Shown one piece after another: positions 6,292-15,319 of a DNA stretch of 64,000 nucleotides. A model generated the notes under the pieces. It ran no database searches and was not told the origin of the DNA. It worked only from the letters and a program-made list of their open reading frames with translations. The position numbers and the translations under genes were made by a program. Numbering within the stretch: the stretch's first letter is position 1; every line of letters begins with the position of its first letter. This stretch comes from JAEUKQ01 sp964414755 (GTDB taxonomy: Bacteria > Pseudomonadota > Alphaproteobacteria > JAEUKQ01): assembly GCA_964414755.1 (NCBI GenBank), contig CAYPXH010000001.1, positions 45,501-109,500 of the forward strand. The letters are read 5' to 3'.

Positions 6292-8876
6292 GCACAAACG
6301 ACCGTTTGAGATTTAAAGATGACCCAATTCTTTACGTCAAAGAAAAATTAAGGGAATATCAGCAAAAATCAATTCGAAGCGCTATTGCTGAAAAATGGCA
6401 AAATGACGTTGATCCTAGGATTCATTGGATTAAAGATACAGACAAAGAAAATGAAGGGTTATCGGAAAACCCTCAAGAGTGGGTGGCCCAAAAACTTTAT
6501 TTATCGAATTTAGGGCATTATGCAGCAGAGCGGATGCATAATTGGCGTAACTGGGTTCTGTTACCGATTATTTTATTATTATTACTCACCGAAGGGGCGT
6601 CTATTCTCTGGAGCGTACAACATCAAGGGGATATCGAGCCTTTTTTATTTATACTTTGGATTTCACTAGGATTCTTGTTTGTCATATCAACAATTTGTAT
6701 GGGCCGTTTTGGTTGGCGACGTCTATTGCCAAACCGGTTATTGATGCCAGAAGAGGTAGAGGCAGTTGACAAAATGATGGAAAGGACGGTTTTACGAACC
6801 TTTCCAAAGGAAACACCTGAAGATTTACGAGACCGTTTTAGAGTATTAACCGTCGACCGTGACGGTGACTCAACGGCTGGCCAAATACTGGCGGCTGACC
6901 TTGAATATTCTAGCGTTGATGAACAGGTAGAAGTACTGAGAAGGCTGATGATTTTTGTTGGATATGCGATGTGGGCGATTGTAGCCATTATGTCGCCAAC
7001 AGCCAGTATTATTATGTTTTTCATTATGCTAACAAGTGTTATAAGGTTGCAAGGTTTACCAATTCCCCAAGGATTAGGATTTCAGGCATTTCTTGATCTT
7101 AACTTTTGGCGAAAAATTTTTGTCCTGGCTTTGGTTGTTGGTGCTTATGTTCCTGCTATGCTGGGATCAACATCTATTACTTATCAACCGTGGCTTATAA
7201 CAGGTGTGATGGTTTATACGCTACTAACCACGATGACAAGGCTACCGTCTCCTTTGCGGCAACGTGCACAAATGCTGGAAGATGCGGTAAAAGATGCTGG
7301 TACTGAACACTTAATTGAGGCAGCGGGAAGGGATCATTTTATTAGTCTTGAGGCAGCCAGAAATAAACAAATTGAGGCAGCAATACAGGATAAAAGTCCT
7401 CTTATTAAACTAGGACTGACAACCAGCATATTATCACAGCGACGTGATTTATTAGCCCCGAGTGAAAAAGGATTGCCTTTTGTTTTATCCATTCAAGATT
7501 TATCAACTCATTTAGGAATATTAGGAGCAACCGGCACAGGTAAAACAAGCGGTGTTATTCGACCACTTGTCCGGCAATGGCTGGAGTATGATCAGGGCGG
7601 TTTATTAGTGTTGGATGGAAAAGGAACCCTGCCTTTGGAATTATCAAATTGGGAAGGGTACCAGTTGGTTAGCCCAGAACATGCTGCTTTTAACCCCATT
7701 GAGCAGCTTAATCCTGATGCCATATCAGAAACGATGCTTGCCTTATATGAGGATGACAGCGGCGAAAGATATTGGATTGATGCCAGTGCTCAGATGATCC
7801 GGCATGCGGCTATTCTGCTGGAAGCTTCGAAAAAAGAATATACCTTGCCGAATCTACAACGCGTTATCGTTGATCCAGCGTATCGTGAGGAGGTTTTAGC
7901 ACAGGCTATTACCGATGCAGCTGAGGAACGGCAACTAGCGGCGGGTAATTATTTTATCGTTGAATTATCAGCTATGCCGGAAAAAACCAGGGAAAGCATA
8001 GTTAATACGGTTCGGGTTTGGTTATCTAATCTTACTGGTCACGAAAAACTTGGCAAATGGATTAGCAGCAATAAGGGAGCTAGAATTGAGGATTGTCTAG
8101 AGGGTAAAAGAATGGGCTTACTGTTACCAGAAGCCCTTTACGGCCGCGGGGGACAACTTATTAGTATGTTTGCCTTGCGGCGGTTGTACGACGCTATTAA
8201 AAAACGTGGCGATAATTGGCATAAGAAGCAAGGCCAAAGGCGTGTTTTATTGGTTGCTGATGAAGTTCAAAATATCGTTAGTAATAATGATTTGGCGATG
8301 TTGCCAATTGCCCGCAGTTTAGGGCTTGCGGTGTGTTACTCAACCCAGAATATTGATGGCTTATATAAGCGGCTTAAGAAAGGAGGAGCCTTGCAGTTAA
8401 TGGGTAACTTCAACAATTTAATTGTATTGCCACCAAAAACAAAAGATAGCAATGAATATGTATCTGAAAGAGTTGGCGAAATCTGGAAAGCAGGGATTGA
8501 TAAATTTAATGGCCTTGCCGATGCAGCCGCTGACCTAGGCCGCTATATGAATAGTGGGACCGATAAACAAACACGGGCAACCAGATATGGCCGCGCTTTG
8601 AAATCAAACATGCCAAGGTTAGCTTGGGCTGTAGGGCTTTGGCGGGCTGTTAACACGGTTAGTCATAATCGCAGTCGCTTAAAGCATTTGGTGATGCGGG
8701 ACGAGACAATGGATAATTTTTATTACGAACCACCTCAACTAAGCATCAAATCGCATCGCCTGATTGGGCCTGATGAAATTAACACCTTATTGGCCGAGCC
8801 TAATATGGCGATTGCGGTGGCTCAGCGGGGACGTGTTGTTCGCCGTGACCTTATCAAATTGCAACCGGAGTATTGA
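6288..8876 (+). CDS. VirD4/TraD-like type IV coupling ATPase
   Basis: The 862-residue protein has the layout of type IV secretion coupling proteins, hexameric inner-membrane ATPases that deliver substrates to a secretion channel. A Walker A loop (Gly-Ala-Thr-Gly-Thr-Gly-Lys-Thr-Ser) lies at residues 413-421, followed by Leu-Asp-Gly-Lys-Gly typical of the family. Walker B with Asp658-Glu659 is followed by a Ser-Thr-Gln-Asn sensor segment. The N-terminal 340 residues hold five or six likely membrane helices (near 86-107, 115-137, 220-252, 275-315), more than the two of VirD4. It overlaps the repeat-tail gene by 4 bases (ATGA) and the next gene by 1 base. No other secretion gene is visible in the window. 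Confidence 0.85.
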   Translation: MSTNDRLRFKDDPILYVKEKLREYQQKSIRSAIAEKWQNDVDPRIHWIKDTDKENEGLSENPQEWVAQKLYLSNLGHYAAERMHNWRNWVLLPIILLLLLTEGASILWSVQHQGDIEPFLFILWISLGFLFVISTICMGRFGWRRLLPNRLLMPEEVEAVDKMMERTVLRTFPKETPEDLRDRFRVLTVDRDGDSTAGQILAADLEYSSVDEQVEVLRRLMIFVGYAMWAIVAIMSPTASIIMFFIMLTSVIRLQGLPIPQGLGFQAFLDLNFWRKIFVLALVVGAYVPAMLGSTSITYQPWLITGVMVYTLLTTMTRLPSPLRQRAQMLEDAVKDAGTEHLIEAAGRDHFISLEAARNKQIEAAIQDKSPLIKLGLTTSILSQRRDLLAPSEKGLPFVLSIQDLSTHLGILGATGTGKTSGVIRPLVRQWLEYDQGGLLVLDGKGTLPLELSNWEGYQLVSPEHAAFNPIEQLNPDAISETMLALYEDDSGERYWIDASAQMIRHAAILLEASKKEYTLPNLQRVIVDPAYREEVLAQAITDAAEERQLAAGNYFIVELSAMPEKTRESIVNTVRVWLSNLTGHEKLGKWISSNKGARIEDCLEGKRMGLLLPEALYGRGGQLISMFALRRLYDAIKKRGDNWHKKQGQRRVLLVADEVQNIVSNNDLAMLPIARSLGLAVCYSTQNIDGLYKRLKKGGALQLMGNFNNLIVLPPKTKDSNEYVSERVGEIWKAGIDKFNGLADAAADLGRYMNSGTDKQTRATRYGRALKSNMPRLAWAVGLWRAVNTVSHNRSRLKHLVMRDETMDNFYYEPPQLSIKSHRLIGPDEINTLLAEPNMAIAVAQRGRVVRRDLIKLQPEY

Positions 8877-10006
8877 TGATGAATTTATTAAGACCTCAAT
8901 ATAATTATTTACTGGCTGCCAAACCAAATTTTAGGAAAGCGAAAAAGTGGGACACCAAGGAATGGCTTCCTTGGACTTTGATTATCAGTTTTATTGCTAT
9001 TCTTACTCTCTATTTTGGCTGGTTAGTGCCACAGCAAAAGCTTGACCGAATCGACCAGTCTATTGCGCGCTTAAAGGGAATAGCAGCTACCTATCATCAA
9101 GAAACATTACAAGTTCTTAAATTCGCTAATGTTTATATCGAGGCATATAAAGCTGGAAAATTAGAAGAAATTCCTAGTCTGGTGATGAAATATCAACAAC
9201 GCCAGATCAGGCAACCTGTTTATAATGGTGATCTTGCAGAATATAAAGTAGAATTAACAAATGTAGAAAAAGCAAGTAAAGAAAGTAAAAACCTTAAACT
9301 TGTAGATATTGCAGTCTTACTGGCTCAGGAGAGCCAAAATCTGATAGATAATTTTCCAAGCTATGACAGGAAAATGCAAGAAATATTAAAGCAATATAAA
9401 GTCTGGGAAGATGCCCAAAAGCTGATTAATCTTACCGAGAGTCAGTTGACGATATTTATGGCTGAGCAGGCAGATTTACAAGAAGCTTTAAAGATTAATA
9501 GAAGGACTATTATGTCATTTATTGGAGGCGGTCCTTCTGATACGCCGCAACTTCTTAAGGAATCACCAGAGTTGGCTTTAGCTCTTCTGATTGAAGAACC
9601 AATTCTGAAGCCTTCCTTTGTAGCTAATCAAGCTTTACTGGAGGCGGTGAAACAAGTGGAAAAAAGCAAAGCCATGTTGACCGAGGCGCAAGAATTTTTT
9701 AATCAGCTCAAGGATCAGTGGAAGTTGATATTTCCAAAACAAGCTGATCCTCTAACTATACCTGTACAACAAAATAATAACCCTGTTTCTAATACATCAC
9801 CCAGCGTTACAACGCCCACAAAACCCACTGTAACTCCTGAACAGCAACGGCAAGAGGCTGAAAGGCTAAGGATTGAAGCAGAAAGGCGCACGGCTGAAGA
9901 AAAAAGGGTGCAAGAACAACGTCAGCGTGAAATTGAACAGCAAAAAGCAAATGAAGCTTTGTGCCGCAGTGGCCTTAGTTCGAATTGTCCACCAACAAGG
10001 CGATAG
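8876..10006 (+). CDS. Membrane-anchored coiled-coil protein of unknown function
   Basis: The 376-residue protein has one membrane helix near residues 28-50, then a long helical region with heptad-like spacing, a Pro/Thr/Asn-rich linker near 300-320 and a Gln/Glu/Arg-rich C-terminal coiled coil ending in two Cys. This suggests a bitopic protein with a long extracytoplasmic helix. I recognise no family. The ATG at 8876 overlaps the ATPase stop (TGATG) and has GGAG upstream; a TTG at 8873 is less likely. As the last gene of the operon it may be a scaffold or channel partner of the ATPase, which is inference from context. Confidence 0.75.
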   Translation: MMNLLRPQYNYLLAAKPNFRKAKKWDTKEWLPWTLIISFIAILTLYFGWLVPQQKLDRIDQSIARLKGIAATYHQETLQVLKFANVYIEAYKAGKLEEIPSLVMKYQQRQIRQPVYNGDLAEYKVELTNVEKASKESKNLKLVDIAVLLAQESQNLIDNFPSYDRKMQEILKQYKVWEDAQKLINLTESQLTIFMAEQADLQEALKINRRTIMSFIGGGPSDTPQLLKESPELALALLIEEPILKPSFVANQALLEAVKQVEKSKAMLTEAQEFFNQLKDQWKLIFPKQADPLTIPVQQNNNPVSNTSPSVTTPTKPTVTPEQQRQEAERLRIEAERRTAEEKRVQEQRQREIEQQKANEALCRSGLSSNCPPTRR

Positions 10007-10106
10007 ACTGTACAAAATCCTGTAAAGTATTCATGAAATAATCAAGCGGGATAAGTATAATTTTTTGCTTTAAGGACTAAATCACTATAACGCGAGATAG
10101 GTGAAA

Positions 10107-10135
10107 AAAATAGGGCGGGTTAACCGCCCTATTTT
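10107..10135. terminator. Bidirectional terminator between convergent genes
   Basis: A perfect 12-bp stem (10107-10118 with 10124-10135) with a 5-nt loop, A-rich on the left and T-rich on the right. It ends the coupling-ATPase operon on the plus strand and the cold-shock gene on the minus strand. Confidence 0.9.
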
Positions 10136-10155
10136 AAAGAACAATAGTAGCTAGC

Positions 10156-10359
10156 TTAAAGTATTTGAATATTTACAGCCGATATTTTTTCCCGGTATGC
10201 AGCCAGTTCATAACTAACCTTTTGGCCATCGGGTAATTGATGAATACCGGCTTTTTGTAAAGCTGAGATATGTACAAAAATATCTGGAGAATTATCTTCT
10301 GGTTGAATAAAACCATATCCTTTTTTGAAGTTAAACCATTTTACTGTTCCTGTTGCCAA
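10156..10359 (-). CDS. Cold-shock domain protein
   Basis: The 67-residue protein is a single OB-fold cold-shock domain that binds single-stranded RNA or DNA. The RNA-binding motifs Lys-Gly-Tyr-Gly-Phe-Ile and Asp-Ile-Phe-Val-His-Ile are both present. The start is a TTG at 10359: it lies five bases after AAAGGAGG and gives the canonical N-terminus Met-Ala-Thr-Gly-Thr-Val-Lys-Trp-Phe-Asn. A longer frame back to 10422 would place the ribosome site inside the gene. The gene is alone, with about 225 bases upstream before the next gene, room for a long leader as is common for this family. Confidence 0.92.
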   Translation of the reverse strand: MATGTVKWFNFKKGYGFIQPEDNSPDIFVHISALQKAGIHQLPDGQKVSYELAAYREKISAVNIQIL

Positions 10360-10584
10360 TGTATCCTCCTTTAGAAAAAGATATACGAAAATAGAAGCCA
10401 TATTGAAGCAAAACAAAATCATAATACCGACATCCCGAAGGTGCGGTTCATTTATATATTAGAATTATTGGAAATTGTCCTGCTTCAGAAATTTATACTA
10501 TCTTGAAAGAGATTAACCATCAAGAACAATCAACTTTTGGGCATATTTTTGCTGTTTTGTTTTTGTGGCAAAGTCATGTCCTTA

Positions 10585-11565
10585 TTACCGTTTATATGGC
10601 CGTATATGCTGATCAATTGCGCCGAAGATAGAATGACCCTTTAGATCAAGCATTTCAATACGTATACGGTCACCAAAACGTAAAAAAGACGTTATAGGTT
10701 TGCCTTCTTTTAAAGTTTCAAGAACACGTCGTTCCGCAATACAAGAAGAACCAGCCCCTGGGTTTTTATTAGAAACCGTTCCTGAGCCAATAATCGTTCC
10801 GGCCGCTAAAGGCCTTGTTTTGGCCGCATGGGCAATTAATTGGCAAAAGTCAAAGGTCATATCAATACCTGCATTTGGTTTGCCAAATAACTGATCGTTA
10901 ACGTAGCTATAAAGGGGCAAATGCAACCTGCGACCATCCCAATTGCTGCCAAGTTCATCTGGGGTGACGGCAACTGGTGAAAAGGACGAAGACGGTTTGC
11001 TTTGAAAAAAGCCAAAACCTTTTGCCAGTTCTGCAGGAATTAAATTGCGCAAAGAAACATCGTTAACCAGCATAATTAATTTAATATGATCTGCAGCTTC
11101 TACGTCAGATATGCCCATGGGAACATCGTCTGTTATAACCGCTACCTCGGCCTCAAAATCGATACCCCATTCTTCCTGTGCCAGGGTGATATCCTCGAGC
11201 GGTGCTAAAAAACTATCCGAACCTCCCTGGTACATTAATGGGTCAGTCCAGAAGCTAGCTGGCATGTCTGCACCACGGGCTTTACGAACAAGCTCAACAT
11301 GATTAACATAAGCCGAACCATCAGCCCATTGATATGCGCGGGGCAGGGGGGATAAACAGTGTTCTGCCTTAAAGGGTACAGCGTTTTTTACTTGCCCCTG
11401 TTGCAGTTGTTTAAACATCTTTGCTAATTGTGGGCTGATTTTGCCCCAGTTATCTAGTGCTTCTTGTAAAGTAGGAATTTCTACAGGAACACAAAATTTT
11501 AAGTCGCTGCTTACAACAACAAGTTGACCATCGCGGCGGCCGTTTTTAAGCGTGGCAAGTTTCAT
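10585..11565 (-). CDS. Fumarylacetoacetate hydrolase family protein
   Basis: This is a 326-residue FAH-fold hydrolase. In tyrosine degradation the enzyme splits fumarylacetoacetate into fumarate and acetoacetate. Family features include an acidic metal-binding cluster (Asp-Phe-Glu-Ala-Glu-Val-Ala near residues 140-146) and the Gly-Thr-Ile-Ile-Gly-Ser-Gly-Thr-Val-Ser segment near residue 245. It is shorter than the roughly 420-residue eukaryotic enzyme but matches the short bacterial form found beside hmgA. The ATG at 11565 is preferred to an upstream TTG at 11583. It lies 27 bases downstream of hmgA in the same operon, which supports a fumarylacetoacetase role. Confidence 0.88.
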   Translation of the reverse strand: MKLATLKNGRRDGQLVVVSSDLKFCVPVEIPTLQEALDNWGKISPQLAKMFKQLQQGQVKNAVPFKAEHCLSPLPRAYQWADGSAYVNHVELVRKARGADMPASFWTDPLMYQGGSDSFLAPLEDITLAQEEWGIDFEAEVAVITDDVPMGISDVEAADHIKLIMLVNDVSLRNLIPAELAKGFGFFQSKPSSSFSPVAVTPDELGSNWDGRRLHLPLYSYVNDQLFGKPNAGIDMTFDFCQLIAHAAKTRPLAAGTIIGSGTVSNKNPGAGSSCIAERRVLETLKEGKPITSFLRFGDRIRIEMLDLKGHSIFGAIDQHIRPYKR

Positions 11566-11592
11566 ATTAATTCTTAGTCCCAATAGATTCGT

Positions 11593-12720
11593 TTAGGTTT
11601 TCTTCCAACTGTCGACATAAGCCTTGTTCTCAATGCCATCAGGCAAAGTTCCAAGTTCCAGGGCATCCCGCGTATCAATCATAACTGCATATTCGTCTGT
11701 GGCAGGTTTTTTTTGAACCATCATGTTTTGCAGGGCCTTAGGGTGTGGTCCATGCGTAAAGCCGCAAGGATGAAACGTCATCATTCCGGCTTTGATGTTA
11801 TCGCGGCTGAAAAAATCTCCGGCATGGTAGAATAAGACTTCATCATAATCATCATTATTATGAAAGAAGGGAATTTTGATTGCATCTGCATCTGTTTCGA
11901 AAGGTCTTGGGGCAAAGGTGCATACAACAAAACGATTAGCCACAAACGTGGTATGTGCCGATGGTGGTAGATGATAGCGATGGCTTAAGAGTGGCCGTAT
12001 ATCCGCAACATTAATTCGTACGGGCGCAAGATCACCTTTCCAGCCCACAGCATCCAAGGGGTTGAAGGGGTATGTTACAGTTGAAATGGCTTGTCGCCGC
12101 TTAATCCGCACCTGCCATTTATTTTCGTTTTGTTGGGCTAAGAAAGCCTCGTCAAGTGCTGGAACGTCAAGCATGGCTGGATCAAAAATGGCATGCGGCC
12201 CAAGCAACCCTTTATCTGGAAGTTGATAACTGCTGTTTGTAGCCTCTATCAGCAACAATTGTAATTCACCCTTGGTGGGTTCAAGGCGCCACATTGTGCT
12301 TCGCGGCACCATAATATAATCACCTGCACGAATGCTAAGATGACCAAAATCACAATAAAGTTCTGCTGTTCCCTGATGAACAAACAACAATTCATCCCCA
12401 TCACCGTTACGCACCAGGTGGTCCATTTTCTGTGATAGACGCCAAAAACGGATGCGGGTATGGGCGTTGTATAGAACATCGGGTGTTTGCCAAGGACAAG
12501 TCGATAGATTTGGTAGCTTGTTTAGGTCAAAAGACCTTGGCCGCAAGGGGCCTTGCCAATCAACCCAGCCAGTTGGTGGGTGTTTGTGGTACATGTGGCT
12601 AGCTGGACCAAAAAAACCATCTTTGCCAATTTCACGCTCGTAAGAGCCTTCGGGTAAATTGGTGTGTGCCTGACGCGAAGTTTTACCTGCACGTACAGGA
12701 AAGGGAATATAATTTTTCAT
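11593..12720 (-). CDS. hmgA: Homogentisate 1,2-dioxygenase
   Basis: This iron(II) dioxygenase opens the ring of homogentisate to maleylacetoacetate in tyrosine and phenylalanine breakdown. The 375-residue protein is the short bacterial form. The C-terminal cupin carries the likely iron ligands: a His in Phe-Phe-His-Asn-Asn-Asp, the Glu of Asp-Glu-Val-Leu-Phe-Tyr-His, and a His in Gly-Phe-Thr-His-Gly-Pro-His-Pro. It forms a two-gene operon with the fumarylacetoacetase-like gene. Hydroxyphenylpyruvate dioxygenase and maleylacetoacetate isomerase are not in the window. Confidence 0.93.
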   Translation of the reverse strand: MKNYIPFPVRAGKTSRQAHTNLPEGSYEREIGKDGFFGPASHMYHKHPPTGWVDWQGPLRPRSFDLNKLPNLSTCPWQTPDVLYNAHTRIRFWRLSQKMDHLVRNGDGDELLFVHQGTAELYCDFGHLSIRAGDYIMVPRSTMWRLEPTKGELQLLLIEATNSSYQLPDKGLLGPHAIFDPAMLDVPALDEAFLAQQNENKWQVRIKRRQAISTVTYPFNPLDAVGWKGDLAPVRINVADIRPLLSHRYHLPPSAHTTFVANRFVVCTFAPRPFETDADAIKIPFFHNNDDYDEVLFYHAGDFFSRDNIKAGMMTFHPCGFTHGPHPKALQNMMVQKKPATDEYAVMIDTRDALELGTLPDGIENKAYVDSWKKT

Positions 12721-12810
12721 TCGATATCCAATGTCTTAAAATTAATAGATAAACCTGAAAATGTTATGCAAAGTACCATACTAAAACAATTATGCTAAAT
12801 TGCTTGTAAA

Positions 12811-13185
12811 TTATTTTATGTTTTCCCAAAGGCCTAAAACGTTACCTTCCGTATCTTTAATGCGGGCATAATAACCAAAATTACCAACAGATTGTTTAGC
12901 CAAAACTGTTTTTCCGCCACTGCTTTCTGCCTTTTTTAGCGCGGCATCAATGGATGTAACGGTAACCATCAATAGAGGATAGTTGGTATTTGGATCTTTG
13001 GGCATCATGCCACCGTTAATACATCCAGCCTTTTTTGGGGTACCCTGTGCATCACTTTCTGCGGTTATTGCCATGACATAACCCTTGCCAACTTCATGAA
13101 ATTGCCAACCAAAGGTGTTTTGGTAAAATCTTTTAGCGCGTTCTTTATTATCAAAAACAACCTCAAAATGGGTTACCGAATCCAT
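12811..13185 (-). CDS. VOC (glyoxalase/bleomycin-resistance fold) protein
   Basis: The 124-residue protein has the paired beta-alpha-beta-beta-beta layout of the vicinal oxygen chelate superfamily: an N-terminal His-Phe-Glu with an Arg-Ala-Lys-Arg-Phe-Tyr helix and Phe-Gly-Trp, and a C-terminal Asp-Thr-Glu-Gly-Asn-Val-Leu-Gly-Leu-Trp-Glu typical of this family. Members range from glyoxalases to small-molecule binding proteins, and the substrate cannot be inferred here. It lies 90 bases upstream of hmgA on the same strand and may or may not share its transcript. Confidence 0.85.
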   Translation of the reverse strand: MDSVTHFEVVFDNKERAKRFYQNTFGWQFHEVGKGYVMAITAESDAQGTPKKAGCINGGMMPKDPNTNYPLLMVTVTSIDAALKKAESSGGKTVLAKQSVGNFGYYARIKDTEGNVLGLWENIK

Positions 13186-13315
13186 ATATTTTCCCCCAGA
13201 AAGCGTGTGTCAAAACTAATAATTGATGAACGTTGACCTTATTATAAATCTTCTTGGCAAAAGATCAAACCTAATTCGATGGGTTTAAATAAGGGGTTTA
13301 GTTATCCAAAGACGA

Positions 13316-14470
13316 TCACGATTGATTAATTGCTGCTGCGAGTGCCGATACAACCTGTTGTTCACGTCGTTGGCGAATGCTATCAGACTTAAGTTGTCCG
13401 CATGCAGCCATAATATCTTCACCGCGCGGTGTACGAATGGGCGATGCATAACCAGCATCTAAAACAATTTGGCTAAATTTGCGAATAGATTCGTCGCTGG
13501 ATCGTTCAAAAGGGGTGCCAGGCCAAGGATTAAAAGGTATCAGATTAACTTTGGCAGGAATTCCACGGATCAACCGTACTAATTCTTTCGCCTCAGCGGC
13601 TGAGTCATTGACATCTTTTAGCATAACATACTCAAAGGTTATGCGTCGAGCGTTGCTGGCGCCTGGGTAATTGCGGCATGCTTGTAAAAGATCTTCAATG
13701 GGATATTTCTTATTAATTGGCACCAAATAATCGCGCAGCTCGTTACGAACGGCGTGCAAAGATATAGCTAAGTTAACATTAAGTTCGGCCCCACAACGTT
13801 CGATCATGGGTACAACACCTGCAGTTGAGAGTGTAATACGACGCCGTGATAATGATATACCTTCACCATCCATAACAATCGTTAAGGCCTTAGCAACATT
13901 ATCATAATTATATAAAGGTTCTCCCATCCCCATCATGACAATGTTTGACAACAGACGTCCATCCTGTGGAGATGGCCATTCGCCCAGTTGGTCGCGTGCA
14001 TTAAGTACTTGCCCGACAATTTCGGCTGCAGATAGATTGCGAACCAAGCGTTGGGTGCCTGTATGACAAAATTTGCAAGTTAACGTACATCCCACCTGCG
14101 ATGATACGCACAAAGTACCCCTATCTTCTTCTGGTATGTAAACGGATTCAATCTCTTGTCCGTCCACCATTTTTAATAACCATTTGCGGGTATTATCCGT
14201 CGAATGTAGAGAGCGGCTAACACTGGGGCGGGAAATAACAAAATACTGGTCCAACAAATGACGAATATCTTTGGATAAATTATTCATCTGTTCAAAGTTA
14301 ATAACCCCATGGTGATAAATCCAGTGCCACAATTGTTTAGCACGGAACCCAGGCAAGCGGTAATCATTCAAGGCAGCAACAATCTCAGGCCGGCTTAACC
14401 CGACCAAATTTATCTTGCCATTAACCGTTGCAGGTGGCGCAAACTGAATTGCATGTGTTGTTGTACCCAT
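13316..14470 (-). CDS. rlmN: Dual-specificity rRNA/tRNA C2-methyladenosine methyltransferase
   Basis: RlmN is a radical SAM enzyme that methylates C2 of A2503 in 23S rRNA and A37 of some tRNAs, improving decoding. The radical SAM cluster motif is Cys-Thr-Leu-Thr-Cys-Lys-Phe-Cys near residue 130, followed by His-Thr-Gly-Thr-Gln and Met-Gly-Met-Gly-Glu-Pro. The C-terminal part holds Arg-Gly-Glu-Asp-Ile-Met-Ala-Ala-Cys-Gly with the methyl-transferring Cys. The ATG at 14470 is used; a GTG just before it is also possible. Length is normal at about 384 residues. Confidence 0.96.
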   Translation of the reverse strand: MGTTTHAIQFAPPATVNGKINLVGLSRPEIVAALNDYRLPGFRAKQLWHWIYHHGVINFEQMNNLSKDIRHLLDQYFVISRPSVSRSLHSTDNTRKWLLKMVDGQEIESVYIPEEDRGTLCVSSQVGCTLTCKFCHTGTQRLVRNLSAAEIVGQVLNARDQLGEWPSPQDGRLLSNIVMMGMGEPLYNYDNVAKALTIVMDGEGISLSRRRITLSTAGVVPMIERCGAELNVNLAISLHAVRNELRDYLVPINKKYPIEDLLQACRNYPGASNARRITFEYVMLKDVNDSAAEAKELVRLIRGIPAKVNLIPFNPWPGTPFERSSDESIRKFSQIVLDAGYASPIRTPRGEDIMAACGQLKSDSIRQRREQQVVSALAAAINQS

Positions 14471-14573
14471 CACCAGCCTATCGATGGTTGTTGATCATTA
14501 AAAACAAGTTGTCACCAGGTAACGATATCACAGATCGCCTGTCTAAGCAATTGCGAACGGGTGCACAAAAACA

Positions 14574-15113
14574 TTAACGAGTTACGTTACAAGCGGTATT
14601 AATTGCTGCATAAGCTTTTGAAAAACCAGTTAACGAAAATGTATCACGGGTCTTTGTGTTGCGTGCTGAGGTGCCAAGAACAGTCAAATTTTTACCGCGC
14701 CGCATCGCATCAACCAAAATTTTGTCGCCATTAGCATCTTTTACCCATGCCTTGTCGTCTTGGGTGAATAAAATATGTTTTGCACCATTATCAACCTGGA
14801 TTGTTACTTCACTATTAAGCTTGTATGGATAGCCTGTGAAAAAAGTTACGGTATCTAATGTGTTATTAGCCGGACGGTGTGTGATCATCATATAAACACG
14901 CCCACGACTGCTGTAGCTGCCCTCAACCGCTTCCGACTTCACAGCATCACTAACCATGAAGCAGCCAGTTTTACCATTTTCCTCAAAAGAAGCAGCTTGC
15001 CAATTGTCGAATTTACCCAAGTCAGTCATGGTTGGCTTGGGTTGTTGCGCGACAAGAGGTGTTGATAAAAAAATCACGGATATAACAGAAATAGATTGAA
15101 AAAGTTTTTTCAT
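14574..15113 (-). CDS. IalB-family exported protein
   Basis: The 179-residue precursor has a signal peptide of about 23 residues ending Val-Ala-Gln. The mature part resembles the invasion-associated locus B family: Trp-Gln-Ala near the start, a Gly-Cys-Phe segment, Ile-Thr-His-Arg-Pro, a Gly-Tyr-Pro-Tyr turn, Asp-Ala-Met-Arg-Arg-Gly, an Asp-Thr-Phe-Ser-Leu-Thr-Gly-Phe segment and a C-terminal Ala-Cys. IalB was named in Bartonella, but the family is widespread in free-living alphaproteobacteria, so it does not prove host invasion. The ATG at 15113 begins the signal peptide directly; a longer frame to 15143 is less likely. Confidence 0.78.
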   Translation of the reverse strand: MKKLFQSISVISVIFLSTPLVAQQPKPTMTDLGKFDNWQAASFEENGKTGCFMVSDAVKSEAVEGSYSSRGRVYMMITHRPANNTLDTVTFFTGYPYKLNSEVTIQVDNGAKHILFTQDDKAWVKDANGDKILVDAMRRGKNLTVLGTSARNTKTRDTFSLTGFSKAYAAINTACNVTR

Positions 15114-15319
15114 CGTCGATAGTCTCCTGCATTTTGCTATCAAAAATAATTACTTATCATGTGCTGATTCGGAAAAAAGGCTATTTATATTTGCCGTAAC
15201 CTTAATTTTTTGTAAAAATTTAACCACCAAGGCAGCCAAGATTATCTGGCGGAATTAACATTCTTATATTATAAATCTGCTGAAGTGTTTTATTAAACTA
15301 ACAAAAACGATGTGATTCG

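Noticed and set aside
14574..15113. IalB-like protein as evidence for host-cell invasion
   Set aside because: The family name comes from Bartonella, but members are common in free-living alphaproteobacteria, so the gene alone does not show pathogenic behaviour.
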